A stretch of DNA of 64,000 nt from Foliamicus sp965115835 (GTDB lineage Bacteria > Pseudomonadota > Gammaproteobacteria > Steroidobacterales > Foliamicaceae): contig OZ220471.1 of the NCBI GenBank assembly GCA_965115835.1, positions 2,294,001 to 2,358,000 of the forward strand. The letters run 5' to 3'. The notes beneath the pieces were generated by a model. That model was not told the origin of the DNA and made no database searches. It worked only from the letters and a program-made list of their open reading frames with translations. Shown here one piece after another: positions 8,211 to 17,144 of the stretch; position 1 is the first letter of the stretch; the number at the start of each line of letters is the position of its first letter. Position numbers and translations under genes: made by a program.

Positions 8211-9046
8211 GGGCGGGTTCCCTTGCTCCCGGATGCTATTTCCGCAGCTTCCCCGGCGCTTGCCGATGCCCCCGGACTGCCACGCCACCCGGAGGAGGCG
8301 CCGGACCGGGGCGCTGCCGCAGCTTCCGCAACCTCCCCGGCGCTTGTCGATGCTCCCGGGCGCAACACCTCGCCGGTGGCGGCGTCGCGAATTTCGGTGG
8401 GGCCTTCGAGGGGGCCGCATTGCCCGTCCAGCACCCAATCGATGCTGTCGCCGAAATAATCGCGGGCTGCCTTCGCGCTGCGAGCCGGCGGCTTGCCGTG
8501 CGGGTTGCAGCTTGTGGAGACCAGCGGTGAGTTCGCGGCGCGGCTCAGGGCGCAGGCCAGCGGATGCAGGCTGCGGCGAATGGCTATGGTTGGCCGCGCT
8601 CCGGTGATCCAGTCCGGAACCCCGGGAGCGGCGGTCACTACCCAGGTGACGCCCCGGCTGCGAAGCAGCTCGCGGCCCCTGGGCATCGCCTCCAACTCCC
8701 CGGCCCCCCGCCGGGGTGTCGAAGGAGGAATCCGGCCTCCGCGCGCGCTGCCCCTGGGCATCGCCTTCAGTTCCCCGGCCCAGCCATCGAATTGCGCCCA
8801 TTCCGCGGCAATCAGGATCACGCCCATGGACCGCGGCCGCCCTTTCAGCGCAAGGATGCGCTCGACCGCGTCTTTCCTGTCCGGCAGACAGCCCAGGCCG
8901 TAAACCGACTCGTTGGGGTAAGCGATTACCCCGCCGTCGCGCAGAACGCGCAGGATGCGCGAAATACGCGGAATGCGCGCACCCCCCGCGATTCGCGTGT
9001 CAGCCCCGTCCGGCCCGTCGCCGGGAGCGTTTCCGGGGAGCGTCAT
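8207..9046 (-). CDS. tsaC: L-threonylcarbamoyladenylate synthase (TsaC/YrdC/Sua5 family), with repeat insertions
   Basis: Makes threonylcarbamoyl-AMP from threonine, bicarbonate and ATP for t6A37 of ANN-decoding tRNAs. Starts at ATG 9046, inside the end of topA (47-bp overlap). Motifs: GGVIAYPNESVYGLGC, then KGRPRSMGVILIA, and later SPLVSTSCNPHGKP, all typical of YrdC. At 279 aa it is much longer than the usual ~190. The surplus comes from a mid-protein insertion in which GELKAMPRG and GELEAMPRG repeat, and a C-terminal tail with two copies of an Ala/Ser-rich GAS-SAGE-AE unit. Both arise from 28-30-bp imperfect direct DNA repeats. The catalytic core otherwise looks intact. Confidence 0.9.
   Translation of the reverse strand: MTLPGNAPGDGPDGADTRIAGGARIPRISRILRVLRDGGVIAYPNESVYGLGCLPDRKDAVERILALKGRPRSMGVILIAAEWAQFDGWAGELKAMPRGSARGGRIPPSTPRRGAGELEAMPRGRELLRSRGVTWVVTAAPGVPDWITGARPTIAIRRSLHPLACALSRAANSPLVSTSCNPHGKPPARSAKAARDYFGDSIDWVLDGQCGPLEGPTEIRDAATGEVLRPGASTSAGEVAEAAAAPRSGASSGWRGSPGASASAGEAAEIASGSKGTRP
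8676..8780. repeat. Imperfect 30-bp direct repeat inside tsaC
   Basis: Units lie at 8676-8705 and 8751-8780, spaced 75 bp, and differ at only a few bases. The 75-bp period is a multiple of three, so the duplication inserts 25 in-frame codons. A separate pair (8248-8275 and 8332-8359, 84-bp period, also in frame) forms the protein tail. Confidence 0.75.
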
Positions 9047-11744
9047 GTAACAGTTCCCGACACTGTTGCAGACTGAGACTGGCCGGGTCCTGCGAGCGCG
9101 GCACCGACACGCTTTGTTGTCCGTCCGTGACGTAGGGGCCATAACGACCTTTCAGCACCCGGATCGGTTCCCCCTCGAATTGCTTGATCGCCGGCGGCGG
9201 CGCCGGCTTGACAGCGAGGGCTTCCTCCAGCGTTATGGTGAACACCGAAAGCGACTCCGGCAGCCGCACGTATCTGGGCCGCGTTTTCCCGCCTCGCTCT
9301 CCAATCTGCACGTAAGGCCCCTTCGCGCCGCAGCCGGCGAAAACGGGCCGGCCATCCTTGGGGTGCTTTCCCAGCTTGCGCGGGAGACGCAGCAAGGCCA
9401 CCGCCTCGTCGAGGGTAACGGTATGCGGAGAAATCTCCGGCGGCAGGGATGCGTATTTCGGCTTTTCGTCGCCGCGCTCTCCCTGCTGCACGAACGGCCC
9501 CCAGCGGCCACGGCCCGCAAGGACCGGTTGGCCGGTCTCCGGATGTTCCCCCAGCGCGCGCGGTAAGGACAGCAGCTTGAGAGCCTGATCCAGCGTTACG
9601 GTCTCATCGGTCAGCCCATCCGTCAGCGAGGCGTAGCGCGGCTTGTTCTCCCCGTCCTTGTCTCCCTGCTGCACGAACGGCCCGTGCCTTCCGTGTCCGG
9701 CGTAAACAGGCAGGTCGGTGGCCGGATCCCTGCCCAGGAGCCTCGGCCCCCGCAACAGTTCGAGCGCCTGCTCCAGGGTGATGTCCTCATACTTCAGGCC
9801 GTCGCGCAGGGCGGCAACCCGCGGTCGATGCTCCTCGGTGCGCTCGCCCTGCTGCACGAAATAGCCGAACGGGCCCAGCCGCGCATACACGGGCTCGCCC
9901 GTTTCCGGGTGCTCGCCGAGCAATCGGCTCGGTCGTTCCTCGGTCCCCTTGAGGGTGCGCTTTTTTTCGGAAAGCTGCTCGGAATAATGGCTCCAGAACT
10001 CGGTCATCAGTGGAATCCACCTCCTCTTCCCGCTGGCGACGGCATCCAGCGATTCCTCCATGTCCGCGGTAAAGTCGTAATCCACATAATCGCTGAAGTG
10101 GCGGCCCAGAAAGTTCGACACCAGCTTGCCCTTCTGTGTGGGAATGAAGGCCCGCTTGTCCATTATGGCGTATTCGCGATCCCGCAGCTTGCGAAGCGTC
10201 TCGGCGTATGTGGAGGGCCGCCCGATGCCGTGATCTTCGAGCGCCTTGACCAGGCTGGCCTCCGTATAGCGGGGCGGGGGTTCGGTGAAGTGTTGCTCGG
10301 ACGCCAGTTCCCGCACCTCGAGTTCCTCGCCCGTGGCCATGGCCGGCAGGGTCTTGTCCTGCTTGTCCGCCGCGCGCTGCAGGATCATGAGAAAACCCGG
10401 ATGGGCCAGCGTGTTGCCGGTGGCCCGGAAACGGCCGGCAGGTTGCTCCTGCGAGGGTGCGCTGCCCTTCGCGCCCGGAACCAGATTGACGGCGACGCGG
10501 TCGAACAGGGCGTCGCTCATCTGGCTGGCAACGGCGCGCCGCCAGATCAGGTCGTACAGCCGGAGCTGGTCGGCGTCCAGGTAGCGCTTCAGTGCGTCTG
10601 GCGGGCGCTCCATGCTGGTGGGCCGGATGGCCTCGTGCGCCTCCTGCGCGTTACGGGTTTGGGTGCGGTAGCGACGCGCGGTTCCGGGAAGGTAGTCGTC
10701 GCCCAGGCTGTTCTTGATGTAGTCGCGGATTTCGCGAACCGCTTGCGCGGCCATCTGCACGGAATCGGTGCGCATGTAGGTGATGAGTCCCACTGCGCCA
10801 TTGCCGGCGTCCACCCCTTCGTACAGGGCCTGCGCCACGCGCATGGTTCTTTGCGTTTGCATTCCCAGCAGCCGGGAGGCTGCCTGTTGCAGCGTGGAGG
10901 TCTTGAACGGCGGAGGCGGGCGGCGCTTCACCCGTGTTTCGGAAATCTCCTCGACGGTCAGCCAGCCGTGTCCATCCCCGCCGGCGATTTCCCCCATGGC
11001 CGCCAGCAGCGTTTCACTGGCCCGTTGGGTCTTGGCGGCGTCCTTGAGGGAAAACTTGCCCAGCTTCCTGCCTTCGAGTTCCACCAGCGCCGCCTCGAAA
11101 GCTGCCCCCGCCTTCTTCAGATGGGCGGTGATCGTCCAGTACTCGCGCGGCTTGAACTCTTCGATTTCCTTTTCGCGCTCCACGATCAGCTTCAGGGCCG
11201 GACTCTGCACCCGCCCCGCAGAGAGCCCGCGCGTGATGATCCGCGAGAGCAGCGGCGAAAGCGTAAATCCCAGCAGGCGGTCCATGCAGCGGCGCGCCTT
11301 TTGCGCTTCCACCAGAGGCATGGAAACTTCCCGCGGCGCCTGAACCGCCCGGGTTACCGCCTGACGTGTGATCTGGTTGAAGGCCACCCGATGCACCTGC
11401 TTGCCCTTGAGCGCGCCTCTCTCGCCCAAAAGCTCCAGCAGATGCCAGGCAATCGCCTCGCCCTCCCGGTCCGGATCGGTGGCCAGATAAAGCACCGGCG
11501 TCTTCGCCAGGGCAGAGCGAATTTTGCGAACCGCGGCGCTGGAGCTTTCCAGCGGCTCGAACTCCATCGCGAAGTCGTTGCGGGTGTCGATGGAAAGCCC
11601 TCCCTGCTTGAGGTCGCGAACGTGACCGTTGCAGGCCAGCACCCGGTAGCCCTTGCCCAGGTAGCGCTCCAGCGTGCGCGCCTTGGCGGGAGACTCGACC
11701 ACCATGAGGCCTCCCGCCTCCCCGCCGGGTCGGCTGGCGCTCAT
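9000..11744 (-). CDS. topA: DNA topoisomerase I
   Basis: Type IA topoisomerase that relaxes negative supercoils. The 914-aa frame starts at ATG 11744 (MSASRPGG); the N-terminal Toprim domain begins with VVESPAKARTLERYLG and includes DPDREGEAIAWHL. The active-site tyrosine is in GLITYMRTDS. The C-terminus has no four-cysteine zinc fingers but carries about five topoisomerase C-terminal repeats built around LGEHPETGEPVYA and GPFVQQGE, ending in a basic tail (RKRSRRRAGRG). The 3' end overlaps tsaC by 47 bp, placing topA, tsaC and the GPP34 gene in one transcription unit. Confidence 0.97.
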   Translation of the reverse strand: MSASRPGGEAGGLMVVESPAKARTLERYLGKGYRVLACNGHVRDLKQGGLSIDTRNDFAMEFEPLESSSAAVRKIRSALAKTPVLYLATDPDREGEAIAWHLLELLGERGALKGKQVHRVAFNQITRQAVTRAVQAPREVSMPLVEAQKARRCMDRLLGFTLSPLLSRIITRGLSAGRVQSPALKLIVEREKEIEEFKPREYWTITAHLKKAGAAFEAALVELEGRKLGKFSLKDAAKTQRASETLLAAMGEIAGGDGHGWLTVEEISETRVKRRPPPPFKTSTLQQAASRLLGMQTQRTMRVAQALYEGVDAGNGAVGLITYMRTDSVQMAAQAVREIRDYIKNSLGDDYLPGTARRYRTQTRNAQEAHEAIRPTSMERPPDALKRYLDADQLRLYDLIWRRAVASQMSDALFDRVAVNLVPGAKGSAPSQEQPAGRFRATGNTLAHPGFLMILQRAADKQDKTLPAMATGEELEVRELASEQHFTEPPPRYTEASLVKALEDHGIGRPSTYAETLRKLRDREYAIMDKRAFIPTQKGKLVSNFLGRHFSDYVDYDFTADMEESLDAVASGKRRWIPLMTEFWSHYSEQLSEKKRTLKGTEERPSRLLGEHPETGEPVYARLGPFGYFVQQGERTEEHRPRVAALRDGLKYEDITLEQALELLRGPRLLGRDPATDLPVYAGHGRHGPFVQQGDKDGENKPRYASLTDGLTDETVTLDQALKLLSLPRALGEHPETGQPVLAGRGRWGPFVQQGERGDEKPKYASLPPEISPHTVTLDEAVALLRLPRKLGKHPKDGRPVFAGCGAKGPYVQIGERGGKTRPRYVRLPESLSVFTITLEEALAVKPAPPPAIKQFEGEPIRVLKGRYGPYVTDGQQSVSVPRSQDPASLSLQQCRELLHDAPRKRSRRRAGRG

Positions 11745-11849
11745 ATGTGGTTTGCCTGGGTTGCGATGTGGATCGAAAGAGAAATCATTTTGTCTTGCCA
11801 GTAGTAAACACCAGGCATCGGTGAAAAACAAGCGAGATGCCGGCGCCTT

Positions 11850-12935
11850 TCAGCGGCTGTGTTGAAAGCGCCCGTCCGGCAACGGTTCCACGCGGCCCTG
11901 GAGTTCGAGCCGGGCGAGCTCGGCGGCCACCTCGGGCGCGCCGAGACCGGTTTGCCTGACCAGATCGTCAACGCCCTGCGGCGCCTGATGCAGGAGCCGG
12001 CCGAACAGCGGCAGCTCCTCCAGGCCGGGAACCGGCGATGCGCCTTCGCCGGCGTCCTGGCCGATGGCCTGCAGCAATGGCGGCAATTCCTCCAGTATGT
12101 CTCCGGGTCGTTCAACCAGCTTGGCCCCGCTGCGGATCAGCGCATGGCACCCTCTGGAAGCGGGGCTGTAGATCGAGCCGGGCACAGCAAACACTTCCCG
12201 CCCCTGGTCGGCGGCGGCGCGGGCCGTTATGTTGGCGCCGGAGCGCCGGGCGGCCTCCACCACCAGCACCCCCGCCGAGACCCCGCTGATGATGCGATTA
12301 CGGCGCGGGAACATCCACGGCTGCAAGACCGTGCCGGGCGGATTCTCCGAAACCAGCGCGCCCCGTGCAGCAATGCGCTGCGCCAGCTCCTCGTGATGAC
12401 GCGGATACATCCGGTCCAGCCCGTTGGCGCATACGCCCAGCGTGCGACCGCCGCAGCCCAGGGCAGCTTCGTGGGCGGCCGCATCAATCCCCTCGGCCAG
12501 TCCGCTGGCTATGCAAAGGCCGCGCCGGGACAGCGCGCGAGCGAAGTCGGCTGCGGTCGAGCGCCCCAGGGGCGTTGCGGAGCGGCTGCCCACAATCGCG
12601 ATCTGCGCTTGCGCAAGCGTCTTCAGCTGCCCTTGCGCGAACAAGGCCGCGGGCGGGTCGTGGATTTCGCGCAGCAGGGCGGGATACGAGGGATGAGTGA
12701 TCGGAACCAGATGGGCGCCTTCGCCTGCAAGCCACTCCAGGCACCGCCGCATCACGGTTGCAGGAGGCCGCGCGAGCGATTCGAGGGCCTGCTGGCCCAC
12801 GCCGGCCATGCGCAACTCGGCCGGCGGCGCCTGGATCAGCCGGGCGGCGTCGCCGTAGCGCCGGAGCAACCGCTGCCGCAACAGCGCCGGCAATCCGGGG
12901 CACAAGTGAAGGGCAATCCACGATTCCGCATCCAT
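11850..12935 (-). CDS. dprA: DNA-processing protein DprA
   Basis: Loads RecA onto incoming single-stranded DNA during natural transformation. ATG 12935 is preferred over an upstream in-frame codon because GAAGGAAA precedes it. The 361-aa protein has an N-terminal SAM/HhH-like region, then the Rossmann-like DprA core with AIVGSRSATPLGR, SGLAEGIDAAAHEAAL and GRTLGVCANGLDRMYP, and a C-terminal winged-helix-like region (DLVRQTGLGAPEVAAELARLE). It lies 105 bp upstream of topA on the same strand and is divergent from def; the 69-bp gap between them must hold both promoters. Confidence 0.95.
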   Translation of the reverse strand: MDAESWIALHLCPGLPALLRQRLLRRYGDAARLIQAPPAELRMAGVGQQALESLARPPATVMRRCLEWLAGEGAHLVPITHPSYPALLREIHDPPAALFAQGQLKTLAQAQIAIVGSRSATPLGRSTAADFARALSRRGLCIASGLAEGIDAAAHEAALGCGGRTLGVCANGLDRMYPRHHEELAQRIAARGALVSENPPGTVLQPWMFPRRNRIISGVSAGVLVVEAARRSGANITARAAADQGREVFAVPGSIYSPASRGCHALIRSGAKLVERPGDILEELPPLLQAIGQDAGEGASPVPGLEELPLFGRLLHQAPQGVDDLVRQTGLGAPEVAAELARLELQGRVEPLPDGRFQHSR

Positions 12936-13004
12936 GCCGGAAATTTCCTTCGAGGAGAGTGTGGGAAAATACCATAGGCGCAACGCTCCTCAAATAGCGA
13001 ATCC

Positions 13005-13526
13005 ATGGCCGAACTCCCGATTCTCAGGTTTCCCGACCGCCGCCTGCGGCTCAAGGCCCGGCCGGTGGCGGCGACCAGCGATCGTTTTCGGCGTCTGGCG
13101 GACGACATGCTCGAAACCATGTACGCCGCCCAGGGGGTGGGTCTGGCGGCCACGCAGGTCAATGTGCAAAAGCGGCTGCTGGTCATGGACACCTCGCCGG
13201 AGCGCGATTCTCCGCGATGCCTGGCCAACCCGGAGATCGTTGCCGCCGAGGGCGAGGTCGCCAGCCTGGAAGGATGCCTTTCGGTGCCGGACTTCACTGC
13301 GGAAGTCCCACGCGCCAAGCGGGTTTCCGTACGCGCCTGGTCGGTGGACATGGAGCCGCTGGAGATGGAGCTTGACGGGCTGGCCGCCATCTGTATTCAA
13401 CACGAAATCGATCACCTGAACGGCAAGCTGTTCATCGACTATCTGTCGCCACTGAAACGCCGAATGTTGCGCAAGCGCCTGGAGAAGGCCGAACGCGCAG
13501 GCAAGCCCGCGGCGATGGAACTGTAG
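13005..13526 (+). CDS. def: Peptide deformylase
   Basis: Removes the formyl group from nascent N-terminal methionine. The 173-aa protein has all three deformylase motifs: GVGLAATQ, EGCLSVP and QHEIDHLNG; the Cys of motif 2 and the two His of motif 3 bind the metal. First gene of the def-fmt-rsmB-DUF4390 run, an arrangement common in gamma- and betaproteobacteria. Motif 1 is followed by a slightly shortened loop but the length is normal. Confidence 0.97.
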   Translation: MAELPILRFPDRRLRLKARPVAATSDRFRRLADDMLETMYAAQGVGLAATQVNVQKRLLVMDTSPERDSPRCLANPEIVAAEGEVASLEGCLSVPDFTAEVPRAKRVSVRAWSVDMEPLEMELDGLAAICIQHEIDHLNGKLFIDYLSPLKRRMLRKRLEKAERAGKPAAMEL

Positions 13527-13550
13527 CGTCAACCTCGCCGCCACGCCGGC

Positions 13551-14486
13551 ATGACTCCGCCTGCGAAGATCGTTTTTGCGGGCACGCCCGCCTTTGCGCT
13601 GGAAGCCTTGCGGACCGTGCATGGCGCAGGCTACGCAATTGCGGCCGTGATTACGCAACCGGACCGGGGCTCGGGACGCGGGCGCAGGCGGAAGGCCTCG
13701 CCGGTCAAGCAATGGGCTCGGCAGGCCGGCCTGCATCTGATCCAGCCATTGCACTGGAAGGACGACGCGCTGCTGCGGCAATTGCGCGCAATCGGGGCGG
13801 AACTGATGGTGGTGGCGGCGTACGGCGTCATTCTTCCCGCAGCCGCGCTGGACGTGTGCCGTTTGGGCGCGGTCAACATTCACGCATCCCTGTTGCCCCG
13901 GTGGCGGGGGGCGTCGCCGGTGGCGGCGGCAATCCTGGCCGGTGACGAGCGCACCGGCGTTACGCTCATGCGCATGGAGGCGGGCCTGGATAGCGGGCCG
14001 TTGCTGGCCCGAAGCGAAACACCCATCCGGCCGCATGAAACCGCCGGCGAACTGGAAGCCCGCCTGGCGCGCCTGGGCGCCGAGCTGCTGCTCGAGAGTC
14101 TGCCGGGGGTTCTTGCCGGTCGGCTCAAGGCGGTTGGCCAGAAAGAAGGACAAGCCTGCTACGCGCCGCGAATCACCAAGGAACAGGCGCGGATCGATTG
14201 GTCCCTGTCCGCCCGGGAGCTGGCCCGCAGAGTGCGCGCCTACGATCCCTGGCCCGTGTCGCATGCTCTGTGGCGCAACCGGATCGTGCGTTTTTGGGGC
14301 GCTCGCGCCATTGAGGGCAACGCCGCCAGTCCCGGCAGTGTGGTGGGTATAGGACCGGAAGGCATAGATGTGGCCACCGGCGGCGGCGTGTTGCGGATTC
14401 GGGAGATCCAGTTTCCGGGGCGGCGGCGGATGCCGGCGGCGGACGCAGCGCGAGGCGCGCCACTGGCCGGAGCCGTATTCGCGTGA
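13551..14486 (+). CDS. fmt: Methionyl-tRNA formyltransferase
   Basis: Formylates Met-tRNAfMet using 10-formyl-THF. The 311-aa protein starts 24 bp after def with KIVFAGTPAFALEALRTV. The folate/formyl transfer motif NIHASLLPRWRGASP is intact (catalytic N-H-S pattern), followed by MRMEAGLDSGP and the C-terminal OB-like tRNA-binding domain (ARIDWSLSARELARRVRAYDPWP). Its stop overlaps the rsmB start as GTGA. Confidence 0.97.
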   Translation: MTPPAKIVFAGTPAFALEALRTVHGAGYAIAAVITQPDRGSGRGRRRKASPVKQWARQAGLHLIQPLHWKDDALLRQLRAIGAELMVVAAYGVILPAAALDVCRLGAVNIHASLLPRWRGASPVAAAILAGDERTGVTLMRMEAGLDSGPLLARSETPIRPHETAGELEARLARLGAELLLESLPGVLAGRLKAVGQKEGQACYAPRITKEQARIDWSLSARELARRVRAYDPWPVSHALWRNRIVRFWGARAIEGNAASPGSVVGIGPEGIDVATGGGVLRIREIQFPGRRRMPAADAARGAPLAGAVFA

Positions 14487-15811
14487 CCGGCGCCGACGCC
14501 CGCCTGGTCAGCGCAAGGGCCGTGCATGCGGTCCTGCAGGGGCGCAGCTATGGCCGGGCGCTCAGGGACGCCGGCCATTCCAGGCTGCCCCGGCCGAGGC
14601 AGCCCCTGGCTTCGGAATTGATCCAGGGCGCCCTTCGCTGGCAGCATCGTCACGCGGAGTTGATGCGCTGCCTCATGGATCGTCCGCGCCCCACCGGTCG
14701 GCTCGGTGCGCTCCTCTCCCTGGGTTTGTTCCAGTTGAGCCGCATGCGGATTCCGGACCACGCGGCAGTGCATGCGTGCGTCGCCGCCGCCAGGAACTTC
14801 CTGCCGACCGCCCAGGCGGGGGTGGTCAATGCCGTCCTGCGACGCTATCTGCGCGAGCGCTCCCGGCTCGAAGCCGCAGCAGACCGCACGCCTGAGGGAC
14901 GGTTCTCCCATCCTGACTGGATCATTCGACGTCTGGCGGCGGCCTGGCCCGGCCACTGGGAGAACATTCTGCATGCGGGCAACCGCAAGCCGCCGCTTTG
15001 GCTGCGGGTCAATCGCAGCAGAACCAGCCGCGAATCGTACCGCGCAAGCATGCTCGATTCCGGAAAATGGAAGTGCGGCCTGCCGCAGGGCCTGCACGCC
15101 GGGCTGCAAATCGATCCGCCGCAGCCTGTTTCGCTCATTCCGGGCTTTTCCGCCGGGCTGGTCTCGGTGCAGGATGCGGGCGCGCAACTGGCCGCCCACC
15201 TGCTCGAACCCCGGCCAGGCATGCGGGTTCTGGACGCCTGCGCGGCGCCCGGCGGCAAGACCGCGCACTTGCTCGAGACGGGCCCGGGGATCAGGGAGCT
15301 GGTGGCGCTGGATTCGGACGCCGAACGGCTCGAACGGCTCAGGGAAAACCTCGATCGCCTGGGGTTGGGCGCAACAGTGCGTCAGGGCGACGCCTTGCGG
15401 CCGGGCGACTGGTGGGACGGGCAACCCTTCGACCGCATACTGGTGGACGCCCCCTGCTCGGCAACGGGCGTTATTCGCCGGCGCCCGGATATCAAGCACT
15501 TGCGCCGCGAAACCGACATCCCGGCTTTCGCCCGGCTGCAAGCAGGACTTCTTGCGAGCCTGTGGCCGCTGCTCAAGCCCGGCGGACGTTTGCTGTACAG
15601 CGTATGCTCCGTGCTTCCCGAGGAAACGGCGAGCGTGGTCGCGGGATTCATGGTGAAAAACAGGATGGCGCGCGAGGTGAGGGGTTCGGAGCGGTCGCCC
15701 GGAGGCTGGGCGCTGCCCTTGTCGGAACACGGCTATCAGGCATTGCCGGGGCGGCGTTGTGTGGACGGACATTTCAATGCGCTGTTGGAGAAAACGGCAA
15801 ATGCGTCCTGA
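14483..15811 (+). CDS. rsmB: 16S rRNA (cytosine(967)-C5)-methyltransferase
   Basis: Methylates C967 of 16S rRNA. The GTG start at 14483 overlaps fmt. The N-terminal NusB-like helical domain spans about residues 1-150 and the SAM-binding domain follows, with VLDACAAPGGKTAHLLE (motif I), VDAPCSATGVIRRRPDIK (Pro-Cys motif IV) and LLYSVCSVLPEE with the second catalytic Cys. Length of 442 aa is normal. It overlaps the next gene by 11 bp. Confidence 0.96.
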   Translation: MTGADARLVSARAVHAVLQGRSYGRALRDAGHSRLPRPRQPLASELIQGALRWQHRHAELMRCLMDRPRPTGRLGALLSLGLFQLSRMRIPDHAAVHACVAAARNFLPTAQAGVVNAVLRRYLRERSRLEAAADRTPEGRFSHPDWIIRRLAAAWPGHWENILHAGNRKPPLWLRVNRSRTSRESYRASMLDSGKWKCGLPQGLHAGLQIDPPQPVSLIPGFSAGLVSVQDAGAQLAAHLLEPRPGMRVLDACAAPGGKTAHLLETGPGIRELVALDSDAERLERLRENLDRLGLGATVRQGDALRPGDWWDGQPFDRILVDAPCSATGVIRRRPDIKHLRRETDIPAFARLQAGLLASLWPLLKPGGRLLYSVCSVLPEETASVVAGFMVKNRMAREVRGSERSPGGWALPLSEHGYQALPGRRCVDGHFNALLEKTANAS

Positions 15812-16382
15812 ATCCTCGCGCTGGCGCCGGTGCATGGTTACGCCGGGCCTTCTGCTCGGCCTTCTGCTGGCGCCGCTGCTCGCGCCGGCTTCCGAAGTGG
15901 ACGTGCGCCTTGCCTATGCGCGCGCCAGCGAGGGCCAGTGGCTGGTCACCACGAGGGTGGACTTCGAGCTGGATGCGGAAGCCGAGCAGCGGGTGAGGCA
16001 GGGATTGCGGCTGAAGGTGGAAGTGGAATTCGCCGTGTCGCAGCCGCGGCCAGTCATTACCTCGAAGAAATTGGCGAGTTTTGTCCGCACGCTGCGCCTG
16101 GAGTACGACGCCGAGTCGGACCGGTTCGTGGTGACCACTCCGCCTGCCGATACGCGAGCCGAATTCGCAACCCTGTTCTCGGCCTTGCGCAAGATCGGCT
16201 ACCTGACCGACCAGCCGGTAATTGCAGTGTCCGCGCTCCAGCCGGGACGGCCTTACGTATTTTCCGTAAAGGCGCGCATGGGCCCCGAGGAAGCAAGTTG
16301 GTGGAGCCGCAATGTCACCGGGCGCCTGGGCTTCGGGCTGAGCCTGAGCAGCGAAACCTACGTCTGGTCGCTAACCCCTTGA
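15801..16382 (+). CDS. DUF4390 domain protein with signal peptide
   Basis: Start at ATG 15801 overlaps rsmB by 11 bp. The 193-aa protein has a hydrophobic leader (MVTPGLLLGLLLAPLLAPASEV) and a beta-rich exported domain. DUF4390 proteins typically sit between rsmB and the ntrYX-type two-component genes and are of unknown function; here ntrYX is missing and the next gene is convergent, overlapping by 12 bp at the 3' end. Confidence 0.8.
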   Translation: MRPESSRWRRCMVTPGLLLGLLLAPLLAPASEVDVRLAYARASEGQWLVTTRVDFELDAEAEQRVRQGLRLKVEVEFAVSQPRPVITSKKLASFVRTLRLEYDAESDRFVVTTPPADTRAEFATLFSALRKIGYLTDQPVIAVSALQPGRPYVFSVKARMGPEEASWWSRNVTGRLGFGLSLSSETYVWSLTP

Positions 16383-17144
16383 CAGCAGGCTGATCGCCAT
16401 GGCCGCCACAGCGGCCACGAAGACCGCCCGGATCAGGCCCTCGCCACGGGACAGGGTCATGCGAGCGCCCAGCCAGCCGCCCGCGCCGTTCCCCACGGCC
16501 AGCGCCAGACCCGCCAGCCACAGAATGTGCGTTTGCCAGGCAAAAATCGCCAGCGCCAGGATCGTGCAGGGCAGCACGATGACCACCTTGTACATGTTGA
16601 CCCGCACCAGATCCATCCCAAAGCTGCGGTGCAGCACCGGCATCAACAGGAACCCCACGCCAACCTGAATGAAACCGGCCCAGGCGCCCGACAGGAGCAG
16701 CGCCGCATAGCCCAGCCTCCGTCTGGCCGGGGACACGTTGACTGGTTGCAGCGCCTTGCCCGGCTTGCGCCGCAGCATCGCCAACAGCGCCAGGACCAGG
16801 GTCAGCACCACGATGCGGTTGAACCAGGGTCCGGCGACCCGCACCCCGATCAGGGCGCCGCCCGCAGCGCCGATACAGGCGAACAACGACAGCCACAGGG
16901 CCTTCTTCACCTCTCCGAAGCCATGCCTGCGAAACGTGGCGATGGCCGCCAGACTCTGCACGATGATGGGCACCCGCAGCGTGCCGTTGGCCACCGGCGC
17001 CGGCAGCCCGGCCAGCAACAGTACCGGCAGGCTCAGCAGCGACCCGCCGCCGGCCATCACATTCATGAACCCCGAAGCGCAGCCGACCAGGATCAGCAGC
17101 GCCAGGAATTCCGGCGGCAGCGATTCGGGCACGCCGACGATCAC
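16371..17144 (-). CDS. TSUP family membrane transporter (TauE/SafE-like)
   Basis: Predicted anion or sulfonate/sulfite permease of 257 aa with about eight membrane segments. The characteristic N-terminal repeat is visible: GCASGFMNVMAGGGSLLSLPVLLLAG, quoted here only as GFMNVMAGGGSLLSLP. The GTG start at 17144 overlaps the upstream PLP-enzyme stop as GTGA, so the two are translated from one mRNA. Since the upstream enzyme acts on amino acids and may release sulfide from cysteine, a linked sulfur-export role is possible but inferred. Confidence 0.85.
   Translation of the reverse strand: MIVGVPESLPPEFLALLILVGCASGFMNVMAGGGSLLSLPVLLLAGLPAPVANGTLRVPIIVQSLAAIATFRRHGFGEVKKALWLSLFACIGAAGGALIGVRVAGPWFNRIVVLTLVLALLAMLRRKPGKALQPVNVSPARRRLGYAALLLSGAWAGFIQVGVGFLLMPVLHRSFGMDLVRVNMYKVVIVLPCTILALAIFAWQTHILWLAGLALAVGNGAGGWLGARMTLSRGEGLIRAVFVAAVAAMAISLLSRG

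Noticed and set aside
9684..11804. A 706-codon plus-strand frame opposite topA
   Set aside because: Antisense shadow of topA in high-GC DNA; topA shows all family motifs.
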